DNA of 64,000 nucleotides from JAJDYQ01 sp963662865 (lineage in GTDB: Bacteria; Pseudomonadota; Gammaproteobacteria; JAJDYQ01). Where the stretch lies: assembly GCA_963662865.1 (NCBI GenBank), contig OY759969.1, forward strand, positions 1,860,001 through 1,924,000. The letters run 5' to 3'. The notes below the pieces were generated by a model that was not told the DNA's origin, searched no databases, and saw only the letters and a list, made by a program, of their open reading frames with translations. The position numbers and the translations under genes were made by a program. Positions 53,589 through 63,636 of this stretch are shown here, in pieces. Numbering within the stretch: position 1 is the stretch's first letter; each line of letters starts with the position of its first letter.

Positions 53589-54653
53589 ATGGCTCTTATT
53601 TCAATGCGACAATTGCTGGATTATGCCGCCGAAAATGATTTCGGCATGCCGGCTTTCAATGTAAACAACATGGAACAGGTTCACTCCATCATGCAGGCTG
53701 CGGATGCAGTGGACAGCCCGGTTATCATGCAGGGTTCCGCCGGTGCGCGTTCCTATGCGGGCGAACCGTTTCTGCGCCACCTGATTATTGCGGCTGTTGA
53801 GCAGTATCCGCATATTCCGGTTGTTATGCACCAGGACCATGGTTCTGAACCGGCGGTATGTCTGCGTTCTATTCAGTCCGGCTTTTCATCCGTCATGATG
53901 GATGGTTCGCTGATGACTGATATGAAGACCCCGGCTACTTTTGAATATAACGTCGATGTAACCAGCCAGGTTGTTGAGATTGCCCATGCCGGCGGTGTGA
54001 CCGTGGAAGGCGAGCTGGGTTGTCTGGGTTCGCTGGAAACCGGTGAAATGGGTGAGGAAGACGGCCATGGTGCGGAAGGCAAGCTGGGCATGGATATGCT
54101 GCTGACTGACCCTGAAGAGGCCGCCCGGTTTGTCAAGGCGACGGGGGTTGATGCACTGGCCATCGCTATCGGAACTTCCCATGGCGCATACAAGTTCACT
54201 AAAGAACCTACCGGTGACATTCTGCGTATTGATCGCATCAAGGAAATTCACAAGCGTATTCCCGATACACATCTGGTTATGCATGGTTCTTCTTCCGTAC
54301 CTCAGGACTGGCTGGAAATTATCAATAACCACGGTGGTGACATGGGCCAGACTTACGGTGTTCCGGTTGAGGAAATACAGGAAGGCATCAAACATGGGGT
54401 GCGTAAGGTTAATATCGATACGGATCTGCGGATGGCTTCTACCGGCGCGATTCGTAAGCATTTGATTGATAATCCTGCCAACTTCGACCCGCGCAAGTTT
54501 CTGAAGGCTTCCACAGCGGCCATGAAGGATATTTGTCAGGCGCGTTTTGAGGCTTTCGGTTGTGCGGGCCACGCTACCAGGATCAAGCCTGTTTCTCTCG
54601 ACAATATGGTTGTGAGTTATGCAAGCGGGGAGCTGGACCCGAAGGTCAGCTAA
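53589..54653 (+). CDS. fba: Fructose-bisphosphate aldolase, class II (Calvin-cycle type)
   Basis: Zinc aldolase of 354 residues. MALISMRQLLDYAAENDFGM and the Zn-ligand motifs VMHQDHGS, GTSHGAYKF and LVMHGSSSVPQ are present; GHATRIKPV near the C-terminus is typical of the CbbA-like subtype. GGAG precedes the start. Last gene of the carbon cluster; the following 135 bases hold no clear terminator. Confidence 0.97.
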   Translation: MALISMRQLLDYAAENDFGMPAFNVNNMEQVHSIMQAADAVDSPVIMQGSAGARSYAGEPFLRHLIIAAVEQYPHIPVVMHQDHGSEPAVCLRSIQSGFSSVMMDGSLMTDMKTPATFEYNVDVTSQVVEIAHAGGVTVEGELGCLGSLETGEMGEEDGHGAEGKLGMDMLLTDPEEAARFVKATGVDALAIAIGTSHGAYKFTKEPTGDILRIDRIKEIHKRIPDTHLVMHGSSSVPQDWLEIINNHGGDMGQTYGVPVEEIQEGIKHGVRKVNIDTDLRMASTGAIRKHLIDNPANFDPRKFLKASTAAMKDICQARFEAFGCAGHATRIKPVSLDNMVVSYASGELDPKVS

Positions 54654-54788
54654 ACCGGCTTTTGTTTGCAATACGCAAAAGGGGGCTGGCGTTCATCACT
54701 ACCCATGCCTCTCGCCCGGAGTGCGCGAGTTAATAAGATCATCATCCTGTTTGATGCGCAGCAAACAGGTTGTTGTGGGAGAACATAA

Positions 54789-55976
54789 GTGAAAATCGAA
54801 TCATTGAAAATTAAAAATTTTCGAGTTTTTGAGGATATCCATATTACGGAAATGCCGGGATTCTGCGTATTTGTCGGTGCCAATGGCAGCGGCAAAAGCA
54901 CATTATTCGACATATTCGGCTTTTTGAAAGATGCGCTGACAGGCAATGTGCGAACAGCCCTGCAAAAGCGCGGCGGTTTTCGGGAAGTCGTAACACGGGA
55001 AAACACTGATCAGCCCATAGAATTTACTCTGCAATTTCGCCTTTCCATCGGCGGCGTGGAGCGCCTGGTTACGTATGTTCTGAACATCGAATTACGTGAT
55101 AATAAACCCGTTGTGGCGCGGGAAATATTGCGCTATAAGCGCAGCAGCTATGGTTCGCCTTACCATTTTCTGGATTTTCGGAACGGTTCCGGTTACGCCA
55201 TTCTTAATGAAGAAAACTTCAATGAGCAGGATGCCGAGTTGGACCGTGAGGAGCAGAGTCTTGATAGCCCGGATATTCTGGCGATTAAGGGGCTGGGTCA
55301 ATTCCAGCGTTTCAGGGCCGCCAACGCCTTCAGGCAGCTCATTGAAAAATGGCACGTATCTGATTTTCATATCGGCGAAGCCAGGGCATCTGTCGATGCC
55401 GGTTATGCCGAGCATTTATCCTCAAGGGGGGATAACACTGCCCTGGTAGCCCAGTACCTCTACGACCAACACAAACCTGTATTCGGTCAGGTGCTGGAGA
55501 AGATGAAGCGCAGGGTACCTGGTGTTGAAAATGTCGAGGCCGCTGAAACAGACGATGGTCGCATTGTGTTGAAGTTTCAAGACGGCAGTTTCAAGGACCC
55601 GTTTATTGCCCGCTATGTATCCGATGGCACCATCAAGATGTTTGCCTATCTGTTGTTGTTAAACGACCCCTCGCCTCACCCGCTGCTATGCGTGGAAGAA
55701 CCGGAAAATCAGCTTTACCCCAGCCTGATGCCTGAGTTGACAGAAGAGTTCCGCAGCTATTCGGAGCGAGGCGGTCAGGTTATGGTCACCAGCCATTCGC
55801 CTGATATTCTCAACAATGCTCAATTGAATGAGATTTTTTGGCTGCAAAAAGAAGGTGGCGTTACCGGAGTCATCAGGGCGGCAGACAATGCGCTGTTATC
55901 CCGCCTGGTGGCAGGTGGCGATCGGCCGGGATACCTGTGGAAAGAAGGATTGTTTGAGGGGGCCGACCCTGAATGA
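54789..55976 (+). CDS. AAA/RecF-like ATPase of a putative two-gene system
   Basis: 395 residues, GTG start with GGGAG 7 bases upstream. SMC/RecF/OLD-type ABC ATPase: N-terminal MKIESLKIKNFRVFEDIHIT, Walker A GANGSGKST (30-38), a central helical insertion, a signature-like YVSDGTIKMFAYLLLL, Walker B LLCVEEPENQLYP and the H loop TSHSPDIL. Unlike single-chain OLD nucleases it ends without a TOPRIM domain; the downstream gene supplies one. Its stop overlaps the next start by 4 bases, so the two should be made together. Confidence 0.85.
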   Translation: MKIESLKIKNFRVFEDIHITEMPGFCVFVGANGSGKSTLFDIFGFLKDALTGNVRTALQKRGGFREVVTRENTDQPIEFTLQFRLSIGGVERLVTYVLNIELRDNKPVVAREILRYKRSSYGSPYHFLDFRNGSGYAILNEENFNEQDAELDREEQSLDSPDILAIKGLGQFQRFRAANAFRQLIEKWHVSDFHIGEARASVDAGYAEHLSSRGDNTALVAQYLYDQHKPVFGQVLEKMKRRVPGVENVEAAETDDGRIVLKFQDGSFKDPFIARYVSDGTIKMFAYLLLLNDPSPHPLLCVEEPENQLYPSLMPELTEEFRSYSERGGQVMVTSHSPDILNNAQLNEIFWLQKEGGVTGVIRAADNALLSRLVAGGDRPGYLWKEGLFEGADPE

Positions 55977-56536
55977 CACGACTGATTTTTATGCTGGAAG
56001 GACCTTCAGACAAAAAGCTGTTCGATAAGCTGCTGCCCAGAGTTCTTCCTGATACTGTGACTTTTAAATGTATCGAGCACGAAGGCAAGAGTCGGCTGGA
56101 ACAGTCCATTCGCAATAAACTGAAAAGCTGGAATGTCCCTGGCGACTGGTTTGTTGTAGTACGGGATAAAGACCGGGGCGACTGTCTTGAGCTTAAGGCT
56201 CAGCTAAGACAGCTATGCGAAGCTGGTGGTCGCCCGGAAACATTGATCCGTATCGCTGTTCACGAGTTGGAGAGCTGGTTTCTGGGTGATTTACAGGCTG
56301 TAGAAAGAGGCTTTGATATTACCGGCCTTTCGGGAGGGCAGAGTAGCCGAAAATATCGAAACCCGGATTTACTGCCGAATGCATATGATGAACTGAAAAA
56401 GCTGGTAAAAGACTATCAGAAAGTATCAGGTGCCGAAAAGATTACCCCTCATCTGAATATAGACAGCAATCAATCGGAGAGCTTCAGGCAGCTATTGAGT
56501 GGCCTGAAGAGCTATGTGGGGCGCATCCAGGATTGA
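55973..56536 (+). CDS. DUF4276 TOPRIM-like protein
   Basis: 187 residues. The TOPRIM-type acidic pattern is clear: E9 in FMLEGPSDKKLF and D65, D67, D70 in VVVRDKDRGD. The RIAVHELESWFLGD phrase is typical of DUF4276. In OLD-family nucleases the ATPase and TOPRIM nuclease are one chain; here they are split but translationally coupled. I infer a nuclease partner for the ATPase, probably defence-related, but no activity follows directly from the sequence. Confidence 0.75.
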   Translation: MTRLIFMLEGPSDKKLFDKLLPRVLPDTVTFKCIEHEGKSRLEQSIRNKLKSWNVPGDWFVVVRDKDRGDCLELKAQLRQLCEAGGRPETLIRIAVHELESWFLGDLQAVERGFDITGLSGGQSSRKYRNPDLLPNAYDELKKLVKDYQKVSGAEKITPHLNIDSNQSESFRQLLSGLKSYVGRIQD

Positions 56537-56654
56537 ATATCTGCCGCCTAGCCGGATCGTCGAACTACCGTACTATTCACCGGGAGGTATCCGGGCGGCG
56601 GGGGGACGCTGGTTTTGTCGCAGGGTATTCTTGATGCCGATAAGATCTGTGCGG

Positions 56655-58721
56655 CTAGCCTCCATCAGAAGCCGGAGTTGCCATTCGGTTCAGCGTCGTG
56701 ATCAAGTCATCAATGGAATTACAACCAGGCTGACAGCTTGTCCCTTCGCAAAGGTAGGCGATAGTGGTTTCACCTGCGGCTTTACTGGCAAGGCTGTCAG
56801 GTAAATCCGCCGTATCGTTCGGTATGCCAAATACCATGCAGTCGGGCCTGTATTCCTGATTCAGCCTTTTGTGCCATTGGGATAATGCTTCTCCTGCGCC
56901 GCGCAATATCACCGTGCTCACCGGGCGGTGGTATTCTTCCAGCGCCAGTAACATGGAAACACACCCCTGGCCCTGTTCCCGCATCGCAGGGCCGGCGGCT
57001 TTTAAGCAGCGTTCAGTGGCCTCCAGATAATCCGTGTTTGCCAATAAGTACCCCAGACGTTGCAAACTATAGGCTGCAATTGCATTTCCGGCGGGCAAGG
57101 CATCATCGGTGTACGGTTTGGGCCGCTGGATGAGGGGTTCATGATCGTGGGAAGTAAAATAAAAGCCACCGTGGTCCTTATCTTCAAACTGTTCCAGCAG
57201 TGCATCAGCAAGCTGGCAGGCAAATTCAATGTGCTGGCTATGCCACTGATATTGCAGTGATTCGAGTATCGCGTCAATCAGGCAGGCATAATCATCGAGA
57301 TAGGCGTTCAGATGGGCTCTACCGTCTTTGCAGGTGGCAAGTAATCTGTTGTTTTGCCAAAGCTGCCGGTGGATAAAGTCCAGCGCTTTCCGGGCGGAAA
57401 CCGCCCATTCCGGTTTGTCGCAGTGACGGGCCGCTACCGTCATCCCCTTGATTGCCAGGGCATTCCAGGATGTCAGGATTTTTTCATCGCGTCCGGGCCG
57501 GTTACGCAGTTCCCTGATATCAAATAGCTTTAGCCGGGCCGCCTGAAGCCGCTGTTGTACCGTATTGATATCCCAGCCGGACTTTTTCGCAATAGCTTCT
57601 ATGCTTTCACAAACATGTAGATGCCATTTACCTTCAAAATTGGCGGGGCGATTAAGGCCATAGCGTAAGCGAAATATATCAAGCTGCTCCCATGAAAGAG
57701 GTTGGGAGATCTCTCCCTGGACCCAAGCATAGAATTTACCTTCCTCACCGTCTGAATCAGCATCCAGAGAAGAATAATATCCTCCTTCGTTCGATTGCAT
57801 TTCCCGCATCAGCCAGTTGGCCGTTTCGGTACAGGTGTGCAGAAATAACGGATTCCGGTTAATGGCGAATGTCTGGGCGTAGAGCGCCAGCAAGGGCCCA
57901 TTGTCGTACAGCATTTTTTCAAAATGAGGAATCTCCCAGCGATCATCCACCGAGTAGCGGCAAAATCCCCCTCCAAGCTGGTCGTTTATGCCGCCCAATG
58001 CCATTTTTTCCAGGGTGAACAATGCAATATGAAGGCTGTCCTTGTCTTGATGCCGGCCGACGCCGCTTCGGAGTAGTCGCTCAATGTTGCCGGGATGTGG
58101 GAATTTAGGGGCGCTGCCGAACCCGCCCAGTTGACTGTCAAACGTGTTTTTTAATGTTTTAATGGCTTTCTTTATCACGCTGGAGTCGACCATTTTCGAG
58201 CCGGGGGTGCTTTCTGCAATACGATGCAAAATGAGGCCGAGCTGTTCGTTTCTACGAGCGAGATCGTCAGGGTTGCGCAGATACCAGTCATAAACATGCT
58301 GCATAAGCTCCTTGAAACCAATCATCCTGCCGTGCGTCTCTCTGGGGAAATACGTGCCGGCGAAGAAGGGGACCCGGTCGTCGGGCTGTAAAAACAGGGT
58401 CAATGGCCAGCCGCCCGGTCGTTGCGTAAGTATCTGGTGTGCTGTCTGGTAGATCTTGTCGAGGTCGGGCCGCTCTTCACGATCAACCTTTACATTAACG
58501 AACAGCTTGTTCATTAACGTGGCTGTTTCAAGGTCTTCGAAGGATTCATGCGCCATGACGTGACACCAATGACAGGCTGAATAGCCAATAGATAATAAAA
58601 TAGGCTTGTCTTCATTTTTTGCTTTAGTTAAGGCCTCTTCATTCCAGGGATACCAGTTGACGGGATTTTCCGCATGTTGCAACAGGTAGGGACTGGTCTG
58701 GTCTTTTAGATGATTGGTCAT
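56655..58721 (-). CDS. Thioredoxin-domain (DUF255, YyaL-like) protein
   Basis: 688 residues. The N-terminal DUF255/thioredoxin-like domain (about 1-165) has LSIGYSACHWCHVMAHESFE with a CHWC motif; the rest is an (alpha/alpha)6-barrel-like region with the family phrases GGINDQLGGGFCRYSVDDRW and DADSDGEEGKFY. Homologues are the bacterial YyaL and animal SPATA20 proteins; the function is not settled. No signal peptide. Convergent with the DUF4276 gene, 118 bases away. Confidence 0.9.
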   Translation of the reverse strand: MTNHLKDQTSPYLLQHAENPVNWYPWNEEALTKAKNEDKPILLSIGYSACHWCHVMAHESFEDLETATLMNKLFVNVKVDREERPDLDKIYQTAHQILTQRPGGWPLTLFLQPDDRVPFFAGTYFPRETHGRMIGFKELMQHVYDWYLRNPDDLARRNEQLGLILHRIAESTPGSKMVDSSVIKKAIKTLKNTFDSQLGGFGSAPKFPHPGNIERLLRSGVGRHQDKDSLHIALFTLEKMALGGINDQLGGGFCRYSVDDRWEIPHFEKMLYDNGPLLALYAQTFAINRNPLFLHTCTETANWLMREMQSNEGGYYSSLDADSDGEEGKFYAWVQGEISQPLSWEQLDIFRLRYGLNRPANFEGKWHLHVCESIEAIAKKSGWDINTVQQRLQAARLKLFDIRELRNRPGRDEKILTSWNALAIKGMTVAARHCDKPEWAVSARKALDFIHRQLWQNNRLLATCKDGRAHLNAYLDDYACLIDAILESLQYQWHSQHIEFACQLADALLEQFEDKDHGGFYFTSHDHEPLIQRPKPYTDDALPAGNAIAAYSLQRLGYLLANTDYLEATERCLKAAGPAMREQGQGCVSMLLALEEYHRPVSTVILRGAGEALSQWHKRLNQEYRPDCMVFGIPNDTADLPDSLASKAAGETTIAYLCEGTSCQPGCNSIDDLITTLNRMATPASDGG

Positions 58722-58806
58722 TGAGATGGGCGCAGAGAGTGCGGGATTAAGGCTATAACATCTTTGATACGAGAATCTGTATTGATTTTATCCAGTGATA
58801 ATCGGG

Positions 58807-59646
58807 TTATTCGATAATAACATGAAAATCATGAAACCCATGATTTATTAATTGTTCAATCATGTTGTCGGCAAGTTTCACTGTCGAAAGCGGACCGATA
58901 CGTACTCGATAGATTGGAGATGAATTTGAATCGTGACTCTCCGTTATAAAGGCGTTTGAAATGACACTCAATGTTGTTTTCAGGCGCAGGGCTTCGGCGT
59001 TCTCTCTGACACTAAAAGCTCCAAGCTGTAGATAGATTTGTATATCATCATGCCGGAAAGATGGCTCCATTGTCTGTATGCCCTTTCCCTTGCCCGATCT
59101 CCAGGCCAAAGGCTCAATGGCTCTGACTTCAACGAGTCCGGTGCCTTTGAGGGCGATCCCCAGTTTCTGGGCGGCTGCATAACTCAAATCAATAATGCGC
59201 CCTTTGTAGAAAGGCCCACGATCATTGATGCGTACAACGATGGCTTTTTCGGTCTCCAGGTTTTTAACTTCCACGTAGGTCGGTATAGGTAAGGTCTTAT
59301 GGGCCGCTGTCATAGCATACATATCGTAGGTTTCACCATTGGATGTCTTACGACCATGGAATTTTTTACCGTACCAGGAGGCTATGCCGCGCTCCACGTA
59401 GTCCTTGCTGTCGTCCAGGACATGGTAACGCCTGCCGAAGACAGCATAGGATTGCGGATTGCCCATTCTGCTTTTTGGTTCAATCCGGGGAATGGCATCG
59501 GCGATGACGTGGTTATCCTTATAGTCGGCCGGAGGTCCGTCATCAGAATAATATTTTCCATCTGAAGGTTTCGGCCTTTCTCCGCCACCGCAGGCAGATA
59601 GCAATAACAGAGTGGCCGAAATGAACGCCAGTCTAACAAATGGCAT
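58807..59646 (-). CDS. rlpA: Septal-ring lytic transglycosylase RlpA family lipoprotein
   Basis: 279 residues. Lipoprotein signal with lipobox LSAC (Cys about 19), a double-psi beta-barrel with GIASWYGKKFHGRKTSNGE and VRINDRGPF, the expected catalytic region, and a C-terminal SPOR domain (about 200-279, IYLQLGAFSVRENAEALRLK) that binds denuded glycan at the septum. Last gene of mreD-mrdA-rodA-mltB-rlpA. Confidence 0.94.
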   Translation of the reverse strand: MPFVRLAFISATLLLLSACGGGERPKPSDGKYYSDDGPPADYKDNHVIADAIPRIEPKSRMGNPQSYAVFGRRYHVLDDSKDYVERGIASWYGKKFHGRKTSNGETYDMYAMTAAHKTLPIPTYVEVKNLETEKAIVVRINDRGPFYKGRIIDLSYAAAQKLGIALKGTGLVEVRAIEPLAWRSGKGKGIQTMEPSFRHDDIQIYLQLGAFSVRENAEALRLKTTLSVISNAFITESHDSNSSPIYRVRIGPLSTVKLADNMIEQLINHGFHDFHVIIE

Positions 59647-59649
59647 GGT

Positions 59650-60618
59650 TTAATTTTGCATACCCTGTCTGATACGCTGGCTTAATTGATAAACGGCCAT
59701 GGCATAAAGGTTACTGTGATTATATCGTGTAATGACATAAAAGTTATGCAGACCCAACCAGTACTCATGCCCATTTTCCAGTTCCAGTTGTATGGGAGTG
59801 GCCAGCGATGAAGATTTCACGGGCTGAGTGGGGAATAGATTTTTCCTGGATAGTTCGCCAATGGTGTGTGTTGGTTTCATATCGTATTTGGCGAATTCCC
59901 TGCCTTTGAAATCTGCCATTATCGTAATTGCTTCGCCTGTGTGCCAGTTGTGATGCTTGAAGTAGTTCGCCACGGAGCCAATTGTGTCATCGATATTATT
60001 GAGCAGGTCACGCTTGCCATCACCATCAAAATCAACGGCATAATAGCGGTAACTGCTGGATATGAACTGCGGTTTACCCATCGCCGCCGCATAGGAACCT
60101 TTCAGGTCGAAGGGTTTAAATCCTTCCTCTCTGACCAGCAATAAATAGTTCTCCAGTTCGCTGCGGAAAAATTCCCCCCGTCTGGGGTGGTCGAAGCCCA
60201 GTGTTACCAATGTATCAAAGGCCGGATATTTCCCCTGGTATGCGCCATAGAACGTTTCAACACCAATGATTGCCGTAATGATTTCAGATGGAACGCCATA
60301 TTGCTGCTCGGCCTGCGCCAGGGTTTCCCGATGCTCCTGCATAAACGCAATGCCCTGTCTGGTCCGCTTGTCGGTAAGGAAAATCCTGCGGTATTTGTAC
60401 CAAGGCAGTCTCTCGGCCGGTTTCGCAATCGCCTCAAGGGTTTTGGTTTGTTTGGTTGCCCGGCTAAACCAATCGACCAGTTGTGATTTATTGAATTGAT
60501 GTTTGTTGTGCATCATGTCAATGAACTGTTTAACATCACCACGAGATTCATAACCGGCCAGGGATTGACAGGAAGTAAGAAGGGTGAGTACTAAAATGGA
60601 TGTAAAACGTGCGAGCAT
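59650..60618 (-). CDS. mltB: Membrane-bound lytic murein transglycosylase B
   Basis: 322 residues with a lipobox-like LLTSC near residue 17. The catalytic Glu lies in IIGVETFYGAYQG; KGSYAAAMGKPQFISSSYR and FDGDGKRDLLNNIDD are the family's substrate and structural motifs. It cleaves peptidoglycan glycan strands. Three bases separate it from rlpA and seven from rodA. Confidence 0.95.
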   Translation of the reverse strand: MLARFTSILVLTLLTSCQSLAGYESRGDVKQFIDMMHNKHQFNKSQLVDWFSRATKQTKTLEAIAKPAERLPWYKYRRIFLTDKRTRQGIAFMQEHRETLAQAEQQYGVPSEIITAIIGVETFYGAYQGKYPAFDTLVTLGFDHPRRGEFFRSELENYLLLVREEGFKPFDLKGSYAAAMGKPQFISSSYRYYAVDFDGDGKRDLLNNIDDTIGSVANYFKHHNWHTGEAITIMADFKGREFAKYDMKPTHTIGELSRKNLFPTQPVKSSSLATPIQLELENGHEYWLGLHNFYVITRYNHSNLYAMAVYQLSQRIRQGMQN

Positions 60619-60625
60619 CTGAACC

Positions 60626-61726
60626 TCAAAAATCTTCGTGTCGGAATAATTTTTTATGCGTTTGTACGGACATGATCATACCGAAACCAGCTAACAGTGT
60701 AATGATAGATGTTCCACCATAGCTGATAAGCGGTAAAGGCAGTCCCACAACCGGTAATATGCCACTGACCATGCCGATATTGACAAAGACATAAATGAAG
60801 AAGGTTAAACACAGACTGCCTGCCAGCATTTTTGAGAAGCTATCCTGGCCGTGCGCGGCGATATACAGCCCCCGTCCTGCGATAAACAGATAGACACTCA
60901 GAAGAACTACCAGTCCCATGAAGCCGAATTCTTCACCGATAACGGCAAAGATAAAGTCGGTATGTCGCTCGGGCAAAAACTCCAGTTGCGACTGAGTGCC
61001 GTTCAGCCAGCCTTTACCATAGGTGCCGCCGGAGCCAATAGCTATTTTGGCCTGAATGGAATGCCATCCGGCATTGAGTGGGTCGCTTTCAGGATCAAGC
61101 AGCGTCATAACACGACGTTTCTGATACTCATGCAGTAGAAAATACCAGGCCGCAGGCAGGGAGGCGATGCCGGCTATCAATAGACCAATGAGTGTTTTCC
61201 AGCGAATTCCCGCTAGAAAAACGACGAAAAAACCTGAGGCGGCGATCAGCAGTGACGTTCCTAAATCGGGCTGCCAGATAATCAAAGCAAAAGGCACGCC
61301 GATCAGGACACCTGCGAACATCAGCCGAGGCCAGCTTGGTGGAAGCTCATACTCTGAAAAGAAACGGGCCAGCATGAGCGGCAGGGCCAGCTTCATTATC
61401 TCGGAAGGCTGAAAACGAAATATACCGAATACATCAAGCCAGCGTTGTGCACCCTTGGCCTGCACTCCATAAAAAATTACTCCGATAAGCAAGGCCAGAC
61501 CAATCACATAAAGCCAGGGCGTCCAGGCTCTGAGTAACTGAGGTGAAAGCTGAGCAATGGCGAACATGGCGATTAGTCCGGAAAACAGGCGTATGGATTG
61601 CTTGATTAGAATATCGGTTTGCTGGCTACCTGCGCTGTACAAAATAATGAAGCTCAGCGAACACAGAACAAGAATACCCAGCAATAACATGCCGTCAAAG
61701 TGTAGTTTGTGTAGTAATTCTTTCAT
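60626..61726 (-). CDS. rodA: Rod-shape peptidoglycan polymerase RodA
   Basis: SEDS-family glycosyltransferase of the elongasome. 366 residues with about ten membrane segments; conserved regions include IWQPDLGTSLLIAASGFFVV (conserved Asp after WQP) and the C-terminal GLPLPLISYGGTSIITLLAG. Overlaps the mrdA stop by 4 bases, matching its work as a pair with PBP2. Confidence 0.96.
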   Translation of the reverse strand: MKELLHKLHFDGMLLLGILVLCSLSFIILYSAGSQQTDILIKQSIRLFSGLIAMFAIAQLSPQLLRAWTPWLYVIGLALLIGVIFYGVQAKGAQRWLDVFGIFRFQPSEIMKLALPLMLARFFSEYELPPSWPRLMFAGVLIGVPFALIIWQPDLGTSLLIAASGFFVVFLAGIRWKTLIGLLIAGIASLPAAWYFLLHEYQKRRVMTLLDPESDPLNAGWHSIQAKIAIGSGGTYGKGWLNGTQSQLEFLPERHTDFIFAVIGEEFGFMGLVVLLSVYLFIAGRGLYIAAHGQDSFSKMLAGSLCLTFFIYVFVNIGMVSGILPVVGLPLPLISYGGTSIITLLAGFGMIMSVQTHKKLFRHEDF

Positions 61727-63630
61727 GGCTGATTTGCTGAATGGTTTTCTGATTTGAGGGCGAGCTCACCCGATTCAATCCCTGGGGCCAGCCAGGCCTT
61801 AATCACTTTACCGGCCACCGGTGCGGCCGATGAACTACCGCTCCCTCCGTTTTCCACAATAACAGCAACCGCAATTTCGGGATTTTCCATCGGAGCAAAG
61901 GCCACGAATAGCGCATGATCACGATATTTTTTTGCGATTTTGGTTTCGTCGTACTTCTCATTCTGCTTGATACCGATGACCTGTGCCGTACCGGTTTTAC
62001 CGGCAATGGTATAAGGAATGTCTTTGTCTAAGCGACGTGCGGTTCCAGTTGGCGAATGAACCACGTCCTTCATGGCCTGTATGACCTGATCCCAGTGTTC
62101 TTTTGCGGTCCTGGGAATTTCATTGACTTTTTGGATATGGGTCCGGATTTTTTCTCCGGTGCGCATATCTTCAATTTCTTTAACGAGCCTCGGGCGAATT
62201 CTGACTCCACGGTTCGCCAGCGTTGCCGTCGCGGATGCGAGTTGTAAAGGAGTGGACAGGGTAAAGCCCTGGCCAATTCCAGTAATCAGGGTCTCACCGG
62301 GATACCATGGCTGCCCGTGTGTCCGGAGTTTCCAGTCTCTCGACGGCAACAGGCCGGACGGCTCATTCCGCATAGCAAGCAAGTCAACGCCGGTTTTTTC
62401 GCCGAACCCGAACAATGCCATGTAATCATGTAAGCGATTGATTTTTAACGCCTTTGCCAGTTGATAATAAAACACATCGCAGGATTCGACGATTGACTTG
62501 TTCATATTGACCGTCCCATGACCGCGTTCTTTCCAGCAGCGATATCGATGGGTATCGCCCGGCAGGCTGTAATAGCCGGGGCAATTGATGCTGTGGTCAT
62601 GTTCAATCACACCGGTTTCTAGGCCCGCCAGAGCCACAAAGGGCTTTATTGTGGAACCGGGCGGATAGCGACCATGGAGGGCACGATTGTAGAGTGGGCG
62701 GCTTTCGTTTTCATTGTAGGCTTTATAGCGTTTATGATCAATGCCATCAACGAACAGGTTTGGGTCGTAGCTCGGCTGGCTGGCAAAAACCAGAACCTCG
62801 CCGGTTTTGGGAACGATAGCGACGACTGCTCCGCTTTCCTCACCCAGGGCCTTCTCGGCGATACGCTGTAATTTCGAGTCTATGGTCAGATACAGGTTCT
62901 TACCAGGCTGGGCGGTGACGCTTTCGAGTTTTCTTAATATCCGGCCTCGCGCATTGATTTCAACCTGCTGTACTCCAACGCTGCCATGCAGGGTGTCTTC
63001 GTAATGCCTTTCAATGCCGGACTTTCCAATGTGGTTGGTGCCGCGATAGTCAGACTCGTCCAGTTGATCGAGTTCCTTTTCACTGATGTGCCCGACATAA
63101 CCAACGACATGGGCTGCATGCTCTTTTTGAGGATAATAGCGGCTCAGGCGAGCCACAATATCAACGCCAGGCATATGATGTTGATTGACAGCGACTTTAG
63201 CGACCTCCTCATTTGTCATTTTCAGGCGCAATGGAATGCCCTGAAAGGAGGAACGGCGTTTTTTTATCTTGAAAAAGCGCAAGCGGTCAGCATCACTGAT
63301 TTCGATAAGGTTTACTATATCCTCCAGTGTTTTATCCATATCAATGACACGCTCGGGCGTAATTTCCACACTGTAGGAGGGTTGGCTTTCAGCCAGTAAC
63401 ACACCGTTACGGTCGAATATCAGTCCGCGGGTGGGTGGGATAGCGACAAGCTTGACGCGGTTTTCTTTGGACAGGGTTGCATAGACGTCATGCTGCATGA
63501 TTTGCAGATAAACGAGCCGACCAACCAGTATCACCAGCAGGATAATGACAAAGATGACGGCTTGAATCACCCGTATATGCAGCAGACGATTCTCGCTCCG
63601 ATAATCTTTTATTCGGGCTCCAAGAGGCAT
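61723..63630 (-). CDS. mrdA: Penicillin-binding protein 2
   Basis: Elongasome transpeptidase. 635 residues: one N-terminal membrane helix (about 20-45), a pedestal domain with RGLIFDRNGVLLAESQPSYS, then the transpeptidase with SxxK in PPGSTIKPFVAL (active Ser), SxN as SCD in IVESCDVFYYQLA and KTG in IAGKTGTAQV. Six bases after mreD. Confidence 0.97.
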   Translation of the reverse strand: MPLGARIKDYRSENRLLHIRVIQAVIFVIILLVILVGRLVYLQIMQHDVYATLSKENRVKLVAIPPTRGLIFDRNGVLLAESQPSYSVEITPERVIDMDKTLEDIVNLIEISDADRLRFFKIKKRRSSFQGIPLRLKMTNEEVAKVAVNQHHMPGVDIVARLSRYYPQKEHAAHVVGYVGHISEKELDQLDESDYRGTNHIGKSGIERHYEDTLHGSVGVQQVEINARGRILRKLESVTAQPGKNLYLTIDSKLQRIAEKALGEESGAVVAIVPKTGEVLVFASQPSYDPNLFVDGIDHKRYKAYNENESRPLYNRALHGRYPPGSTIKPFVALAGLETGVIEHDHSINCPGYYSLPGDTHRYRCWKERGHGTVNMNKSIVESCDVFYYQLAKALKINRLHDYMALFGFGEKTGVDLLAMRNEPSGLLPSRDWKLRTHGQPWYPGETLITGIGQGFTLSTPLQLASATATLANRGVRIRPRLVKEIEDMRTGEKIRTHIQKVNEIPRTAKEHWDQVIQAMKDVVHSPTGTARRLDKDIPYTIAGKTGTAQVIGIKQNEKYDETKIAKKYRDHALFVAFAPMENPEIAVAVIVENGGSGSSSAAPVAGKVIKAWLAPGIESGELALKSENHSANQP

Positions 63631-63636
63631 GGTCGG

